Assembly (NCBI RefSeq): GCF_033958435.1
Contig: NC_134137.1
Span: 253,564,501-253,628,500, forward strand
Direction: 5' to 3'
DNA from: Carettochelys insculpta
Taxonomy: Eukaryota; Chordata; Testudines; Carettochelyidae
DNA: 64,000 nucleotides
Every line of letters starts with the position of its first letter. Within the stretch, counting starts at the first letter, position 1. Positions 46,485-58,797 of the stretch are shown here, in pieces. Under the pieces are notes generated by a model. The model was not told where the DNA came from. It made no database searches and was given only the letters and a program-made list of their open reading frames with translations. The position numbers and the translations under genes were made by a program.

Positions 46485-46940
46485 TGCTCTTTTGAAATAA
46501 TTTTGAAATGGCTGTTGGCTTATTTCAAAATAGGTAGAACTCATTCCACAAAGAAGAGCACCTATTTTGAAATATGTATTTTGTAATAGGTGCTATTTAG
46601 ACAGGGAATAGAACCAATTTTGGAATAAGCCTGTGTGCATCCAATGGCTCTATTTCAAAATAGGCAAGTGCTATTTCAAAATGAATTTTGCATGTAGTAG
46701 CATTATTTCAAAGTAAGCTATTCCAGAATCTCTCTTCCAGAATAGTTTATTTCAGGATAATGCTGCTGTGTAGACATAGTCTAAGTGAGTTTAAAGTACC
46801 TGTCCCCACCCACCAGTGAATTAAAACAGTGCGGGGAGGGGAAAGCAGCTTAAGCGACTAATGTCACAACTCTGGCTGAAATTTTCAAAGTAGCCTAAGG
46901 AATGAGGCAACCAAACCACAATAGGTTAAATAGGGTAGTT

Positions 46941-47076
46941 GAAGCTGTCGTCAGTCCCAAGATATTACAGAGACAAGGTTGATCAGATAATATCCTTTAC
47001 TGGACAGATGTCTCTTCATGAAAGAGAAATTGCTGAGCATCCAAGAGCTCCTGCTGAAGCCTAGGGAAAGTACTCC
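46941..47076 (+). repeat. Unclassified sauropsid interspersed repeat
   Basis: The wording cccaagatattacagagac, aataatatcctttactggac and cctagggaaagtactc matches a common turtle repeat whose class I cannot state with confidence. Confidence 0.4.
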
Positions 47077-47460
47077 CATTGCCCCAGCAAAATGCTGGGA
47101 GTAACAGGCTGTTCAGTGCAAGTACTTAGCACATATAAAGAGAAAGGGGCACCTTGTCATCTGTGGTTGATCACCTTTCACAGTGTGACCGCTCTGCATC
47201 TGACCTGTCAGCCAGTACCTTCAAGGAAACCAGGAACACTTCTGGGAGTTGAGCCTGGGAACTGGGTTTCATGGCTCTGCTCAACACTGGGAATCATGCA
47301 ATGAAAGAGAAGTAGGATGTATGGCTTATTGAAGCAGTCTGTAGCCCCCTCTTTTGGTCCCGTGACTGCAGAGATGTTAAAGGGACACTCTACCCTGAGT
47401 GAGCCCCTACAACATGCGCTGAACAATTTGCTCCACCTGATATTTTGTGGCAATACTGGA

Positions 47461-47560
47461 AATGCCTTTCCTGGAACCGTGGGGCTGCTCTGTGTGGCTC
47501 AGGGCTTTGTCTCTCTCATCAGCAGGAATTGGTCCAACAAAAGATAGTATCTCACCCCTT
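47461..47560 (-). repeat. Unclassified sauropsid interspersed repeat, inverted copy
   Basis: Its minus strand reads gatactatcttttgttggac, then gatgagagagacaaagccc and ccaggaaaggcatttcc, the same family as 46941-47076 but covering more of its 3' part. Confidence 0.4.
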
Positions 47561-48729
47561 CCTTAAGCTATGTTTGAGACTCCCAGCCCTGGTGACTCAG
47601 TAAAATGGGTGTGAGGATACCTAAAACCCTGGGGGCACTGCAAAGTTTGAAGTGGTGCTTTCAAAGTGCCTCAGAATCCTCAGATAGAGAAGTGTTATAC
47701 CAGGGTAAAGCTTTGTTACTCTCACAAGTGTATCAGCACACTACTCCTCCAGCCACCTTTAACAGACAATCTCAGTTGTTTCCATTATCAGTTTAGGCAA
47801 TGGTGGGAAAGAAACCCCTTTTTTTAAAAAAAATATATAGAGCACAGGTATAATTTGCAATTCAAATAGATATTTTTAATCTTAAAAGTATTTTGGTGGG
47901 ACTGGGGGGAAAGTAGAATGAGTCCCATAAATCTGTCATTTGCATAGAGCATCACTCACTCCAGAGAGCTCTCTCAGCTTTCCCCAGCCCTCCGAGGAGG
48001 AGAGCCTGCAGCTTTAAAATGACTTCATTCCCATATTTACATATTTTTAATAGGCCTATGATGAATCTTCTTCCGCTTGACTCCTATTTTGAGCTGTGAT
48101 ATTTTAATCTCCCGTCTTGCTGCAACTTAGCAGATGAATGTGCAGTGTGACAGAGCTCAGAGGAAATAGTATAAATAAAGCAAAGTGGAGCTATGACATC
48201 TCACATTTTATAGCTTTTTTATTGTAGCCTAAGCATAAACAGAGCACAGCTGTGTTATACATACTGCTGTGAGCATTCCCTCAACTCCAACCCCCTACTG
48301 CTTTTAAAGAGACAGCGCCTGCATTTAGGATCTTTCGGGTACAAGCGTTGCCTCACAGCTAATAGCAGCGGCTTTCCTCTGCATGTGTGTATTTGCTTAC
48401 GCTCCAGATTTATCTGTTTGCCTTTCTTTCACCTCTTGCCCCCAAATGGCAAAGGATTTGGCCCTGCAAGCTTCAACATATAGCTATGTAAAGCGCTGTG
48501 CTTTTCCCTATAGAAAGATGCCTCTCTGGATAGGTTTTATCATTTGTATCACTTGTAACACCACTTTGATAAGAGACATGACTAGCAGGAAGTACTCAAA
48601 ATATTGCCATATTAACATGGATTTTATAGACAGGGCTCTGGCATCTCTCTCCACTTTTTGATACTCCTGCACAAGATTCACAGAGCCCACCACTCTCTCC
48701 CATTCACCAGCTACTCTGATGGGAAGGAC

Positions 48730-49462
48730 AAGCTTGAGGATTTTGCCCTGTAGCAAGGTGGTGGGGGGCTAGCAGCTTTGCCCTGCAGTGCTAAGGCAAT
48801 CAAGACTAGTGAGTGGGCTGCATGAGTGGTTCTCCTCCATCTCAGGAAGACTGAAATCCAGTGGAGGATTCCATCAGGATTCCACCTGTGGCCTGCAGAG
48901 CCCCTTCTGTGCCCTCCTCCCCTATGTGCCCCTCCACACTGGGGCACTGGCATCCCACACCTATGCCTCCCCCTTCTGTCCAAAGCTTGAACAGCTACAA
49001 ACCAGCTGGTTTATGGTATTCAAGATCTGTGAGAAAGAGCAGTGAAGGAATGGGAAAAGAGCACAAATCAGCAAATTAAGAGCACAAATCAGCAAATTTG
49101 TGGCACTTTGAAAGTGCTGGAAGGTAGGAGGAGGACGAATAGGTAAGTGCAGGATGGGGGGGGCCCCTCTGGTGCCCTTAGGTGTGAGAGCCATGGGGGA
49201 ATGGGGCAGAAAGAGGATGAATGAGCCGCAGGTGGCACCCCAGTGGGCCGCACACAGCCCACCACCAGTCGAGGGGCTTCAGCATTGCTTCTGCTGAAGC
49301 CTCAAGCATCAGTAGACAGCTCTTGCAGGGCTGAAACTCCTGGTCACACCACCATGCTGCAGGACAGAAGCCCCAAGCCCCAGCTGGTGCACCCCGCTCT
49401 CAAACTTATGAAGATTATCCTATGCCACTCTGAAGATCAGTAAGCTTGGCCACCCTGGTCTA
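48730..49462. mobile_element. Probable decayed hAT element
   Basis: The right end reads gtaagcttggccaccctg, a hAT-like terminus. The interior has gggctgcatgagtggttc and gggccgcacacagcccacc, words usual in old hAT elements of this sort. The left end and target duplication are not clear. Open frames over it are chance. Confidence 0.4.
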
Positions 49463-51105
49463 ATAGGATTTTCCCAGCTCTCATCTCAGAGTGGTAGGAT
49501 TAGCATGTGCAACTAGGAATGTCATTGGTCATAAAATAATCCCATTTTAAGCACAGGTGCAGTATTTGAGTCCAGTTACACTGAGCCTGCAAATTGCATC
49601 TCACTTCGAGACCCACAGAGCCTGGACCACTAGGGAGGGCATAAACTTCAAGGAAGCCAGGTTGCACATCCGTCCCTTCTGTTACCTCATTCTGGTGTTT
49701 CCCACCAGAGGTGGGCAGTTTTAGTTGCCTCTGGAAGCTATCTAGGAGCCCCATCAACAGCAGTTGTTCAAGGGGATGGGTTTGAACTGCATTCCCCAGC
49801 TGCCCTAGCCACTCACCCTCCATCGCTAGTGTAGCCCACTATTTGGGCTATTGGTCTCTCTGGCTCCAACATGGGGTGTGGTTGCTTTGGCTTCTTCTTT
49901 GGCAAATATTTTGCCTCAGGAGCCCATACGAAGGTGTTCACGCTGCCTTTCATGAGTGTAACAATAGAGTAAATCTACCCCAATGTCTTTGGTAGACAGA
50001 ATCAAGCATTTCTCAGGCAAACATGGCAAATGGTTAGAAAACAGTGCTCTATATGTACCAGCAATTGTATGTTAAAAAAAAAAAAAAGTCACCTAGATAG
50101 CAAACTATTAAAACTGCTTCCAAAGAGAGCACTGGTAGACCAGAGCTTCAAAGGTGATATCTCAGGGTTCCCAACTCCCCTCATGGGCCAAAGACACCCC
50201 TTTACCAAACTCATGGGTTTACCAAGTCATCAGCCTAACACAAGAGTCTGATTAGCACTTTTGTGAGAGGATTAGCAGATTTCCTTTATTTTGATGTCAG
50301 ATTATCAAACTGCATCTTTAAAGATGTGTGACCTCATCCAGATTCATGAGCCTGCTCCCTGGTGACTGACATGAATTTTACTCCACTAGCACAACCTATA
50401 ATTTCATAAAGGAGTTGCTGTCACAACATAATACTCAACCCTTGATGGATGCGAAGGATCACATTTGTAATGTAAATAACCTCTGAAGTTTCCGTTGTTG
50501 GGATAGTTTAAACAACCCATTCTTGGGCAGAAGAATCCTCTTCCCCAGTTCAGTAGCTCCATTTGGTCCTTTAATGCTTTGCACTGAAGTCCAGCAAACC
50601 CAAAATTTTGCACAATAACTATATGTCATTTAGAGACCCAAAATGCAGCCCACATTTCTGCCTTACATTTTAAAAGCATGATAAGAACAAAGCAGAACAA
50701 CTGCAAATTTTGGCTGCTAGTAGAGTTAAGCAATTGAGTTAGGACAGTACAATCAAATAGCACTTTTACCAATATAAAAAATTATGCATATATGTAAGCA
50801 AATTAAACACATCTCTTGGACTCAGCATCCCATAATCTGAGCTAATCCAAATCTTTGGGCAAGATGCTTTAGTCCTTCATGAAGTCTGTGGCAATTCTGA
50901 AGAAGCAAGGAGTCAGTAAAAAAGGACCACAGACTGCAGGATTTGGGTTGGTTAACTGCATAGGAGTAAAAAAAAATCAATGTGGCAGTAGAACATTTGG
51001 TCTTCCCACATCCACCAACAGTAAACTCTGTTGAAGCAGTCCTTCACACATTCATGTTTTCCAACATGTCTTATGGATCTGATTGCCCAACTTAATCGGT
51101 ACCCT
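49463..51105. other. No gene or classifiable repeat seen
   Basis: AT-rich DNA; an A homopolymer of about 14 bases is at 50072-50087. Confidence 0.4.
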
Positions 51106-51184
51106 AGGCCTGCTTTTCAAAGGCACTGATAACTGGCAGCTCACACTGCCTTTAACTGGGGCTGTGATCAGTGTTTTTAAAACC
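51106..51184. repeat. Short palindromic sauropsid repeat
   Basis: aggcctgcttttcaaaggca at the left and gtgatcagtgtttttaaaac at the right, with actggcagctcacactgcc in the middle, fit a known palindromic family. Decayed copy. Confidence 0.4.
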
Positions 51185-52884
51185 CAAGTCTCTCCAGCTA
51201 AGCGCCCAAATCTTGAGATGCTCCAGAGGAGAGGACACTTCTGGAAACACAGGCCTGTCCTTACTGCCAGTCACACATCAAGGCTTCTTCCTTAAAAAGA
51301 GGAGATGCATCCATAAAATTCCACACTCAGAGTCCTAGAGTTTGAGGGAATCCAGGACACTGACAGGACTGCTGCAGTGTAAAACTCCCCTGTGACAGGG
51401 TGCAAATCTTAGTAGAATGTCAGTAATTCACAGATATGAACATGCATGGCTTCACAGGTTTGGGCTGCTGCCTAAATCCCCAACTTGAGGGTTTCAACGA
51501 TACTCCCAGTTCCTCCACCTCTCCCTACAACTCTGCTTTGCCCTAATCCTCCATTCATATTCCTTCCCATCTTTCCAAGCCTGGAAAGCACAAAAGTGCA
51601 GTTTAGGATGCTGAACAAATTCAGAAGTTGAACTCTTGGCAAATGCAACCATGATATTTGCAGTGACATGATGTCTCAATACAAACATCACAACAGTGTC
51701 AAGGCATCACTGATTTTTTGGTGTGACTGTGTTATGCTGTTGAGTGGCACAATGGCTCTCGCATTCTGACTTTAAGAACCAAATATCATGGGACCAAAGA
51801 ATTCTAAAGAAAAATTATGTCTCTATCCTAAGGGGTCTTCCCCGCTCAGCTCCTCCCCTGCCTCAATCTTTAAGTACTCCTGCAAATCAAACAACACTGC
51901 AGGTTATTGGCTGGATCTGTGATGTGCTGGACTCCCAAAATCTAAAAAGATTTTGTTTAGTGGGGAGGGTGCTTTTTAAAATTTCTTCAACTTGCAGTCA
52001 AAACAAGTGAAGTCAGAGGTGACTAATGGGGGATTCCAAAGATGTCATTGGCCATATGCCCCTGCCCCGTTCTCTCCCCATGCCCTACCACTCCCCACCC
52101 ATTCCTGCTCTGTCCATGCCCTATCTTCTCCAAGCCCCTGCTCCACCCCTCCCTCGCTCAGCCCCTGCCCACCTCTTCCTGTGGAAGCAGTGCCACGCTG
52201 ATGATGAGTGTGAGGGAAGGGGATGCTGCTGGGGGTGCATGTGACCCTCCTAGAAACTCTTTCACACATCATCTCTAAGTAAAGTGAATCAAAGAACTAC
52301 ATTGTGGAAAATCAAAGAAAAATTAGTAACAAGCATATATACCCTCTGCCTTGGGCAACATACAGATTGATGGATGACAACTAACAGACGAATCCTCATT
52401 CGCAGTTCTTAATTGTGTCCACTAAACAAACTGGCAATCTCATCAATATCGTCACTACAAATATACCTTCTACAGCAGTAGCTGCTGCAACATGACTGCT
52501 GCTGAGCTTTGGGGGCAGGCTGGCTCTTCTGTGAGGCTTGCTAACTCCTGTGGGCAGTCAGTGTTGCCATATTTTGGAAATGAGCAATATAGGATATTAA
52601 ATCTGTTAGCAATCACTGATTTTAAGAAGGCTGTAAGGATGTATGTGGAGGTAATGGCCACCCACACCCGAAGTTACCTACAGCCCTGGTACCTCTGGGG
52701 ACATCCCTGCTATTATGGTCTCTTTGCTTAGAAGTAGGTGGCTCTTGTTTGTAGACTTGTAGTGGGCACAAGGGCCTCTGCCTACTCACTGGGAAGCACT
52801 ATGTGACTTCAGGCCTGCGTTGCCTTTCTCCTTCATATCATCTCCAAGCAGATTTGCCCTTTCCCTCCATTTTCCCACATATTT
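51185..52884. other. No gene; C-rich block at about 52050-52200
   Basis: The C-rich block (gcccctgccc-type words) gives open frames in three frames of the plus strand and one on the minus; this is low complexity, perhaps from an old hAT element. Nothing else is seen. Confidence 0.4.
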
Positions 52885-54125
52885 AGGAATAGCCTGCATG
52901 GATTCACCAAGGACAAGTCCTGCCTACCCTATCTAAATGCCTTCGAAGATGAGATAACTGGTTCTGTGGATATGGTAAAAACGGTGGACGTGATTTACCT
53001 TGACTTCAGCAAAGCTTTTGAGAAGATCTCCCACATATTTTTGGCAACAAGTTACAGAAATATGGATTGAATGATGGACTGTAAGGTGGATAGCAAGCTG
53101 GCTAGATTATTTGGCTCAATTGCCATGATCAATAGTTCCATGACTTGTTGTCAGCATATATCAATCAAACCACCACAGAGCAAATCCTGGGTCAGTTTTA
53201 TTCAATATCTTCATTTATGATCTGGATGATGGGAAGGGTTGAAACTTAAGTAAAGTCTGTGGATGACACAGAGCTGGAGGAAGACCCAGATGCTCTGGAG
53301 GGTATGGACAGGGTCCAAGTGATGTAAGCAAACTGGAGGACCAGGCCAAAAGAAATCTGATGAGGATCAACATGGACAAATGCACAGTCCTGCATTTAGA
53401 ATGCCATGCATGATACAAGCTGGGAAACCACTGGCTAAGCTGCAGTTCTTCAGAAAAGGACCTGAGGATTACAGTGGATGAGATGCAATAGTGAGCTCTA
53501 TTTGCCGAAAAAGCTAATGGCATACTGCGCTGCATTAGTAAGAGCATTGCCAGCAGATCAAGGCAAGTGATTATTCTCCTCTATTTGGCACTGGGAAGGC
53601 CACTTCTGGAGTACTGTGTTTAGTTTTCTTCCCTCATCCCACTAGAGAAATGACGTGGACAAATTCAAAAGATTCCAGCTGAGAGCAACAAAAATGATGA
53701 GGGGGCTGAAGCACATGACCTATGAGGAGCGGCTGAAGGGGGTTGGGCTTATTTAGTCTGCACAAGAAAAGAGTGAGGGGGGACTTGATAGCAGCCTTCA
53801 CCTACCTAAAGAGGGGTTCCAAGGAGGATGGAACTAGGCTGTTCTCAGTGATGGCAGATAACCGAACAAGGAGCACGGATCTCAAGTTGCAGTGGGAGAG
53901 GTCTAAGTTGGACATTAGAAAAAACTATTTCACTAAAAGGATGGTGAGGCACTGGAATAGGTTACCAGGGAGGTGTTGGAATCTCCAACCTTAGAGGTTT
54001 TTAAGAACGAGCTTGACAAAGCCCTGACTGGGATGATGTAGTTGAGGTTGATCCTGCTTTGATCCAGGGATAGGACTAGATGACCTCCTGAGGTCTTTTC
54101 CAACCCAAATTCTCTAGGCTGCTAT
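52885..54125 (+). mobile_element. CR1 LINE, decayed, RT to 3' end
   Basis: CR1 ORF2 starts at LHGFTKDKSCLPYL near 52890, then [16 protein letters not shown] (RT motif A); it passes through several frameshifts and stops, with a recognisable FADD-region remnant near 53250 and the C-terminal block from about 53740. The 3' UTR part ends near 54125 (gaggtcttttccaaccc, then aattctctagg), as CR1 3' ends do. Clearly dead and much older than the copy at the left edge of the window. Confidence 0.85.
53743..53994 (+). pseudogene. CR1 ORF2 C-terminal fragment
   Basis: An 83-codon frame with GLFSLHKKRVRGDLIAAFTY, then RKNYFTKRMVRHWNRLP, the conserved end of CR1 ORF2. The true upstream frame is broken. 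Confidence 0.75.
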
Positions 54126-54692
54126 GTGTTCTGAGATAAAGATTTTCAAAAGCGATGACTGATTTTGTGTGTCTTCATTTTTGGCTGTTCAATCTGATAC
54201 ATCGTAAAGGGGCTGGTTTTCGTTACTCAGCATCTAATGATGTTAGCACTTACAGCACTATCACAGAGGCTAGCACCAACCAGGGGGAAAAAAATCTTTC
54301 TTTCCCACTTTCAAAACCACCAGAAAGTGGAACAATGACAGAAACATATTCAAAAGCCAGATGATCAAATCTTAACTGCACTCAAACAAATGTCATGGCA
54401 AATTATCTGTACTAACCAGTGTATATTTCAAAGTACCTCAGCGCCTCACCAGAAAGAATTTTCAATCTTCTTTTTAACTAGTAAACGTAAGAAGCAGCAA
54501 AGCTTCCTGGAACTAAAGATTAGCTGCTCTTGAACTGGAAAGATGCAATATTCCACTCACACTGCTTATACAGAGATCACACACACTAAAATACACCTCA
54601 TATTTTTAATACCTCTGCAAAGGAATAAAATCCTTCCTCAAATTCAGATGGTAAAACTTAAAAGACCTTAAACAATATACGACAGCATAACG
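54126..54692. other. No gene or classifiable repeat seen
   Basis: Unremarkable sequence. Confidence 0.4.
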
Positions 54693-55027
54693 CAGGGATC
54701 AGCACCCCCCACCCCTCCAACACATATGCCAAGAGTGGCATGAGAGATGATTTTCATCAACATAAGAGGCAGGATCTCAGCCTCGCCCCTCCTTCCCACT
54801 TGCAGTCGGGAGATTGCTCAAAGCCTTGCCACCAATGGATTAACAAAAGTCCAGCTTATGCTACCAAGCACCACAAAACAGTACAGTTCTGCATTTTCAT
54901 TTTTTAATGAAGCTGTTGTAAGTAGAACTACTAGTGACTTTAAATAGTATCACTGGCACTCAGACCATACATAGAGGTCAAAAGGTCAAATTTTGGCACT
55001 CCTCCTCGGAAAGTTTGCTGACCCCTA
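54693..55027. mobile_element. hAT MITE
   Basis: Starts cagggatcagcacccc and ends gtttgctgacccct, the CAGGGGTCAGCAAAC-type hAT terminus. gccaagagtggcatgagag is also typical. The flanks gcataacg and atataaag agree at 5 of 8 positions. No coding part. Confidence 0.6.
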
Positions 55028-55213
55028 ATATAAAGCTTTATAAAACTAATATTGTATTTGTCCTTTTTTCAGTATTTTTCATTGTTAGCTAAAAATAGTC
55101 AACATCTTTATTTTAACTCCTCAATTATTTTAGATTTGCAAATATATATAGCACAATGGATAATTTTCTTTTTTTAAAGGGACCGAGTACTTTCATGTGT
55201 GTATGTGTAGTTT

Positions 55214-55230
55214 ACACACACACACACACA
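55214..55230. repeat. (AC)n microsatellite
   Basis: About eight AC units in a row. Confidence 0.9.
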
Positions 55231-55831
55231 TCAGCATTTGCTCATTCATGTAATATTTCATGAAGAGTAGAGTAACAGGCTACAGGTTAATCCCACTCTG
55301 ACTCTGTCTTTTTAGCTGTTAGCAGATGGAATCGAGATTGGAATACTGGAACAGGTGTCATCTCCAGAGGCCAACACTGATAATACAGTATTTGTCTTTT
55401 CCTGTTTGTTACTGTTTGTCTTATTTGTCCTTATGAAAAATTCACAGCAATTCATTTTGCTTAATTAAAACTCGCAACTTCCCCCTGGGTACTGCAATTC
55501 CTGATGCAGAGACGTGTTCCTGAAATTCATAGTGTTTTACATTACAGCTTCCCAAATTCTTGTTTTATTTACATTTCTTGGGTTACTTTTTAGGCCACTG
55601 GATAAGGATTTCAGTGAACTGTAACCCAGAAAATTCAGAGAGACTGGGTTTTTAGCCTACTTTGAAATATCTGTTGATACTGTGTCCAATCAGGATGCTC
55701 TCCCCCATGGGCCACACCTCTTTAATCAGTATTCATTAAACTCCGTGCAACTCTTCACTTAATCCCCACCCTGAAAGTGACACCAGAGCAACAAAAGCCA
55801 ACCTGCCAACTCTCACCAGATAAAGATTATA

Positions 55832-55898
55832 GAGTGAATTCTGCTTCTCCTAAAGTTAGTGGGAGTTTTGCTACTGACTTCAATAGCAGCAGCATCCC
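55832..55898. repeat. Short palindromic sauropsid repeat fragment
   Basis: gtgaattctgcttctcc, then tactgacttcaatagc, match the arm and centre of a known palindromic family. Only part is left. Confidence 0.3.
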
Positions 55899-56067
55899 AA
55901 TTTATATTTGTTTGTCTCCCTCTAGTATCTTCTTTCATTTCATCGTATTATAGGAATACTCCTTTTGGCATTTAATCATCCACCAAAACCCTTTATTGCT
56001 TCATATACTCCACCACAATGAACACAATCCCTTAGTTAAGTGCCAATTAATAATTAAAAACATTCAC

Positions 56068-56123
56068 TGAGGATTAACAATCATGAAATAGATACAATTC
56101 TATTATGTAGTTGTTAATCCTCA
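56068..56123. repeat. Perfect 13-bp inverted repeat, 30-bp loop
   Basis: tgaggattaacaa (56068-56080) and ttgttaatcctca (56111-56123) are exact complements. Confidence 0.7.
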
Positions 56124-58038
56124 ATAAATCTACTTGTAATAGACAGTATTTAAGTATGAGTGCTAGCATACTTAATCTAATTCTTTATATTTAATATGAC
56201 AATTATTGCATATTAAATAAATAAATTCATCATGGTTTAATAACTGTGCAATAAATGCACATCTAAGAGTAATCCTTGGGAGTTTTTTAAACAGTCATTT
56301 ATTTTATTAACATAAAATGAACCATTTCCCTACAATCAGATCCATTCTCCACCCTGGTGTTTTTTGCAAGAGGACACCCAAACCTTTCTTCCTTCAATCC
56401 TAGAGCAACCCCTACACAAAATCTCAGTCAGAATCCAGATCTGGGTGTAGAGAGAGGGTGGGGCAGCGTTTGCACAATGGAGTCTCCCTTTCTTCTGCCC
56501 CATGGGACAAAAGCTATTGCAGTCGGTGAGATAAAATTCCCCCCTCTCAGTGTACCTGTCCCTGACACTTCCGGACACCTGATAGCTGAGGAAGTTCTGG
56601 GAAGTATGATCTTGTTTATCGAGGTGCCAATGAGGGAAACGGAGGGCAGGAGAGATGTACGGAAGCAAGAGGCCTCTAACTAGATGACCCATGCTGCCTG
56701 TACTCTGCCTAACACTAATGAAGATCATGAGGGAGATTTAGGAAGACGAACCTCTATAAGAATGAAAAACTTTGCTCATTGCAACTCCCAGTTTCTGTGG
56801 AAATTATGCTAAATGTGTAGCTTTATACATACATGGCTCATGCTGCTACCAGTGTACTACTTGAGTGTTCTGTCATTTTGTACCAAAATATTCTAGAGAA
56901 AATCTGGGCAATTAGAGGTATTCCCTATCCTACTGCTCACTCCCCAACATTACACCACAAGGGACACTGGGGATCCACTGGCACCAGCACTACAAGTGAA
57001 GACTGCTCCTAGCCACACCAACAGAAGAGAAGTTAAGCTAACTTCTCCCTTAGTACACATAACATCAGATCAAGTGCCAACAGGCCTGTCTAGTAAATGG
57101 GCTATGGCTTTGCTCTGTCTGAGGGACAAGTGACCATTTTAAGGACCACAACATCAGAGAAAGAAACTTACGCTTTGCACAACTGCAAATCTGTTAATTT
57201 CAGCTGACAGCATTGTTCGCTAGCCTGGGTGCTATGAGGGATATGGTTTTTAAAATCAAAGTATTGTAATTACTGCCTTGTCCTTTTGCTTTGCACTTCA
57301 ATTGTGACCTGCTATTAGTAACTGCTCTCCAAAGAACTATTAATGATTGAACCAATATTACACTGCATCTGTAGATGGTTTCAAAGGGTATAAAAAAACA
57401 CATCTCTAACTCTAGGAGTTCAGGAGAAGATAATCTGCTAAAACTCATGCTGGAACTGAAGTTGAAAGGAAAAGCGAGACAATCAGAATAATCTAATTTG
57501 AAAACATGGGCTATTTTATTAGGTTTACGACTCCTGCTGACCTCATAAGTGATTCCTATTTACTCATTACAGTTGAGCTCTGACAACCCAATGAAATTAA
57601 TAGGAGAAAATATTTGACTTAAGAAAAGAAATAAAAATTCAACTTTATCAAGCTTTTGTAGCTCCTCTTTACTTCTGGTTTCAGAAAGAGTAGTAATGAA
57701 CTCAAAAGATCTCTGTGAAAAATATCAATTTTCATAAAAGTTTTACAAAATTACTGAAGTATTAGTAATTCCAAAATTACAGAAGGCTTAAAATTATAAA
57801 TCAGTAACAAAGAAGCCAGAAGTATGTTTTAATAAATGAAGCAGTCTTCAAGTTCTAACACATCACAGTTTGTGAGACTAGGAAAAACACTCTGGCAAGA
57901 TAACAAGTACTTTTAGGGCCAGTACATTTAACTAAGTTTTAGTCCTAAACCAACAATTAGAGAGATTTTTTAATCTAAAACCTAGCAGAACTAGCCAGCA
58001 GAATATAGCCTAAAATCTTCAGGAGAAACCGGGCAAAA

Positions 58039-58190
58039 GACAGTTACCTATTCCATAACAGGTGTTCTTCGAAATGTGTTGCTCATGTCCATTCTAAGTT
58101 GGGTGTATGCTGGAGCATGCCCAGTTGTTGCAAGCTTTTTTGCCCTAGCCAATAGCCATAGGGTCTGAGTGGGGTGGTGCCAATATGGCA
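58039..58190. repeat. DIRS-2 inverted terminal repeat (element 3' end)
   Basis: Pairs with 62456-62601: tgctcatgtccattctaagt, agcatgcccagttgttg, aagcttttttgccctagcc and tagccatagggtc all recur inverted. The outermost bases (cagttacctattccataac) are the extension lacking in the other ITR. Confidence 0.8.
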
Positions 58191-58279
58191 ACCAATATAT
58201 TCACTGCTCATCCTGACCTTCACTCAGTTCCTTATTGGACGCTACTCCAAAAGTGGGGAATGCAGGAGGGTTTTGTAAT

Positions 58280-58383
58280 GGGCATGAGCAACACATCTTG
58301 AAGAACACCAGTTACAGAACAGGTAATTGTCTTTTCTTCCTTTTCTTCTTAGAGTGATTACTCATGTGCATTGCAAGTTGGGT
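58280..58383. repeat. DIRS-2 internal complementary region
   Basis: 58280-58331 (atgagcaacacatcttgaag through aggtaattgtc) is the complement of the left terminus. 58332-58383 (ttcttcttagagtgatt through caagttgggtg) is the complement of the right terminus. Same circle-junction plan as in the first DIRS. Confidence 0.78.
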
Positions 58384-58797
58384 GAATACAAGCCAATCAC
58401 TTAGGAGGTGGGGTGAGAGCCCCAGAATGACTGTAAGACAGTCCTGCCCATCACAGTGTTGTTTGAGGTACTGCATTAGCGCATAATGGGCCGTGGAAGT
58501 GTGTACTGATGACCAGGAGGCCACCCTGCAGATATCCTGGATAGGAACACGTGCTAAATATGCCACAGAAGATGCATGCACTCTGGTAGAGTGATCTCTG
58601 ACTGGGGGAGGAGAAACCCCCATGAGCTGATAACACTCCTTAATGCTAGTCACTATCCAGGAGGAAATCCACTGGGAGCAGACCAGAAGGCCCTTCTTCC
58701 TGTCAGCCACTGACACAAACCGTTGTTCTGTCTTCCTAAAGGGTCTAGTCCTGCTATATGCAGGCCAACACTCTTCTAACATCTGAGTACATAAATA
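58312..58797 (-). pseudogene. DIRS-2 tyrosine recombinase, C-terminal part
   Basis: Carries DHSTRVHASS (His-x-x-Arg), DICRVASWSSV (Trp position) and TAHYALMQYL (Tyr nucleophile). The upstream part continues beyond the pogo-like insertion at 58798-59471. The catalytic residues are all there, but the gene is split. Confidence 0.78.

Larger units (their letters stand above)
40298..46781. mobile_element. Harbinger-like MITE split by a DIRS insertion, TSD TAA
   Basis: The left arm (40298-40380) starts gggtaggtctacacag; the right arm (46485-46781) ends ctgtgtagacatagtc. TAA lies immediately outside each (40295-40297 and 46782-46784). Both arms have the tttcaaaata/ttttgaaat word style of this MITE group. 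Without the insert the MITE would be about 380 bp. The two arms lie 6.1 kb apart because the DIRS element entered its left third. Confidence 0.75.
46785..48729. other. No gene; two copies of one repeat in opposite orientation
   Basis: 46941-47076 and 47461-47560 carry one sauropsid repeat in opposite directions (see separate entries). The rest shows no coding signal; a poly-A/T patch is at 47820-47840. Confidence 0.4.
55028..58038. other. No gene; microsatellite and small inverted repeats only
   Basis: AT-rich DNA. Two overlapping frames at 56336-56728 (130 codons minus, 108 plus) have no recognisable motif. An AC microsatellite, a 13-bp hairpin and a palindromic repeat are listed separately. 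Confidence 0.4.

Noticed and set aside
56336..56728. 130-codon minus and 108-codon plus frames over each other
   Set aside because: Checked for exon or retroelement character. No motif, no codon bias, no splice context I can defend; left uncalled.
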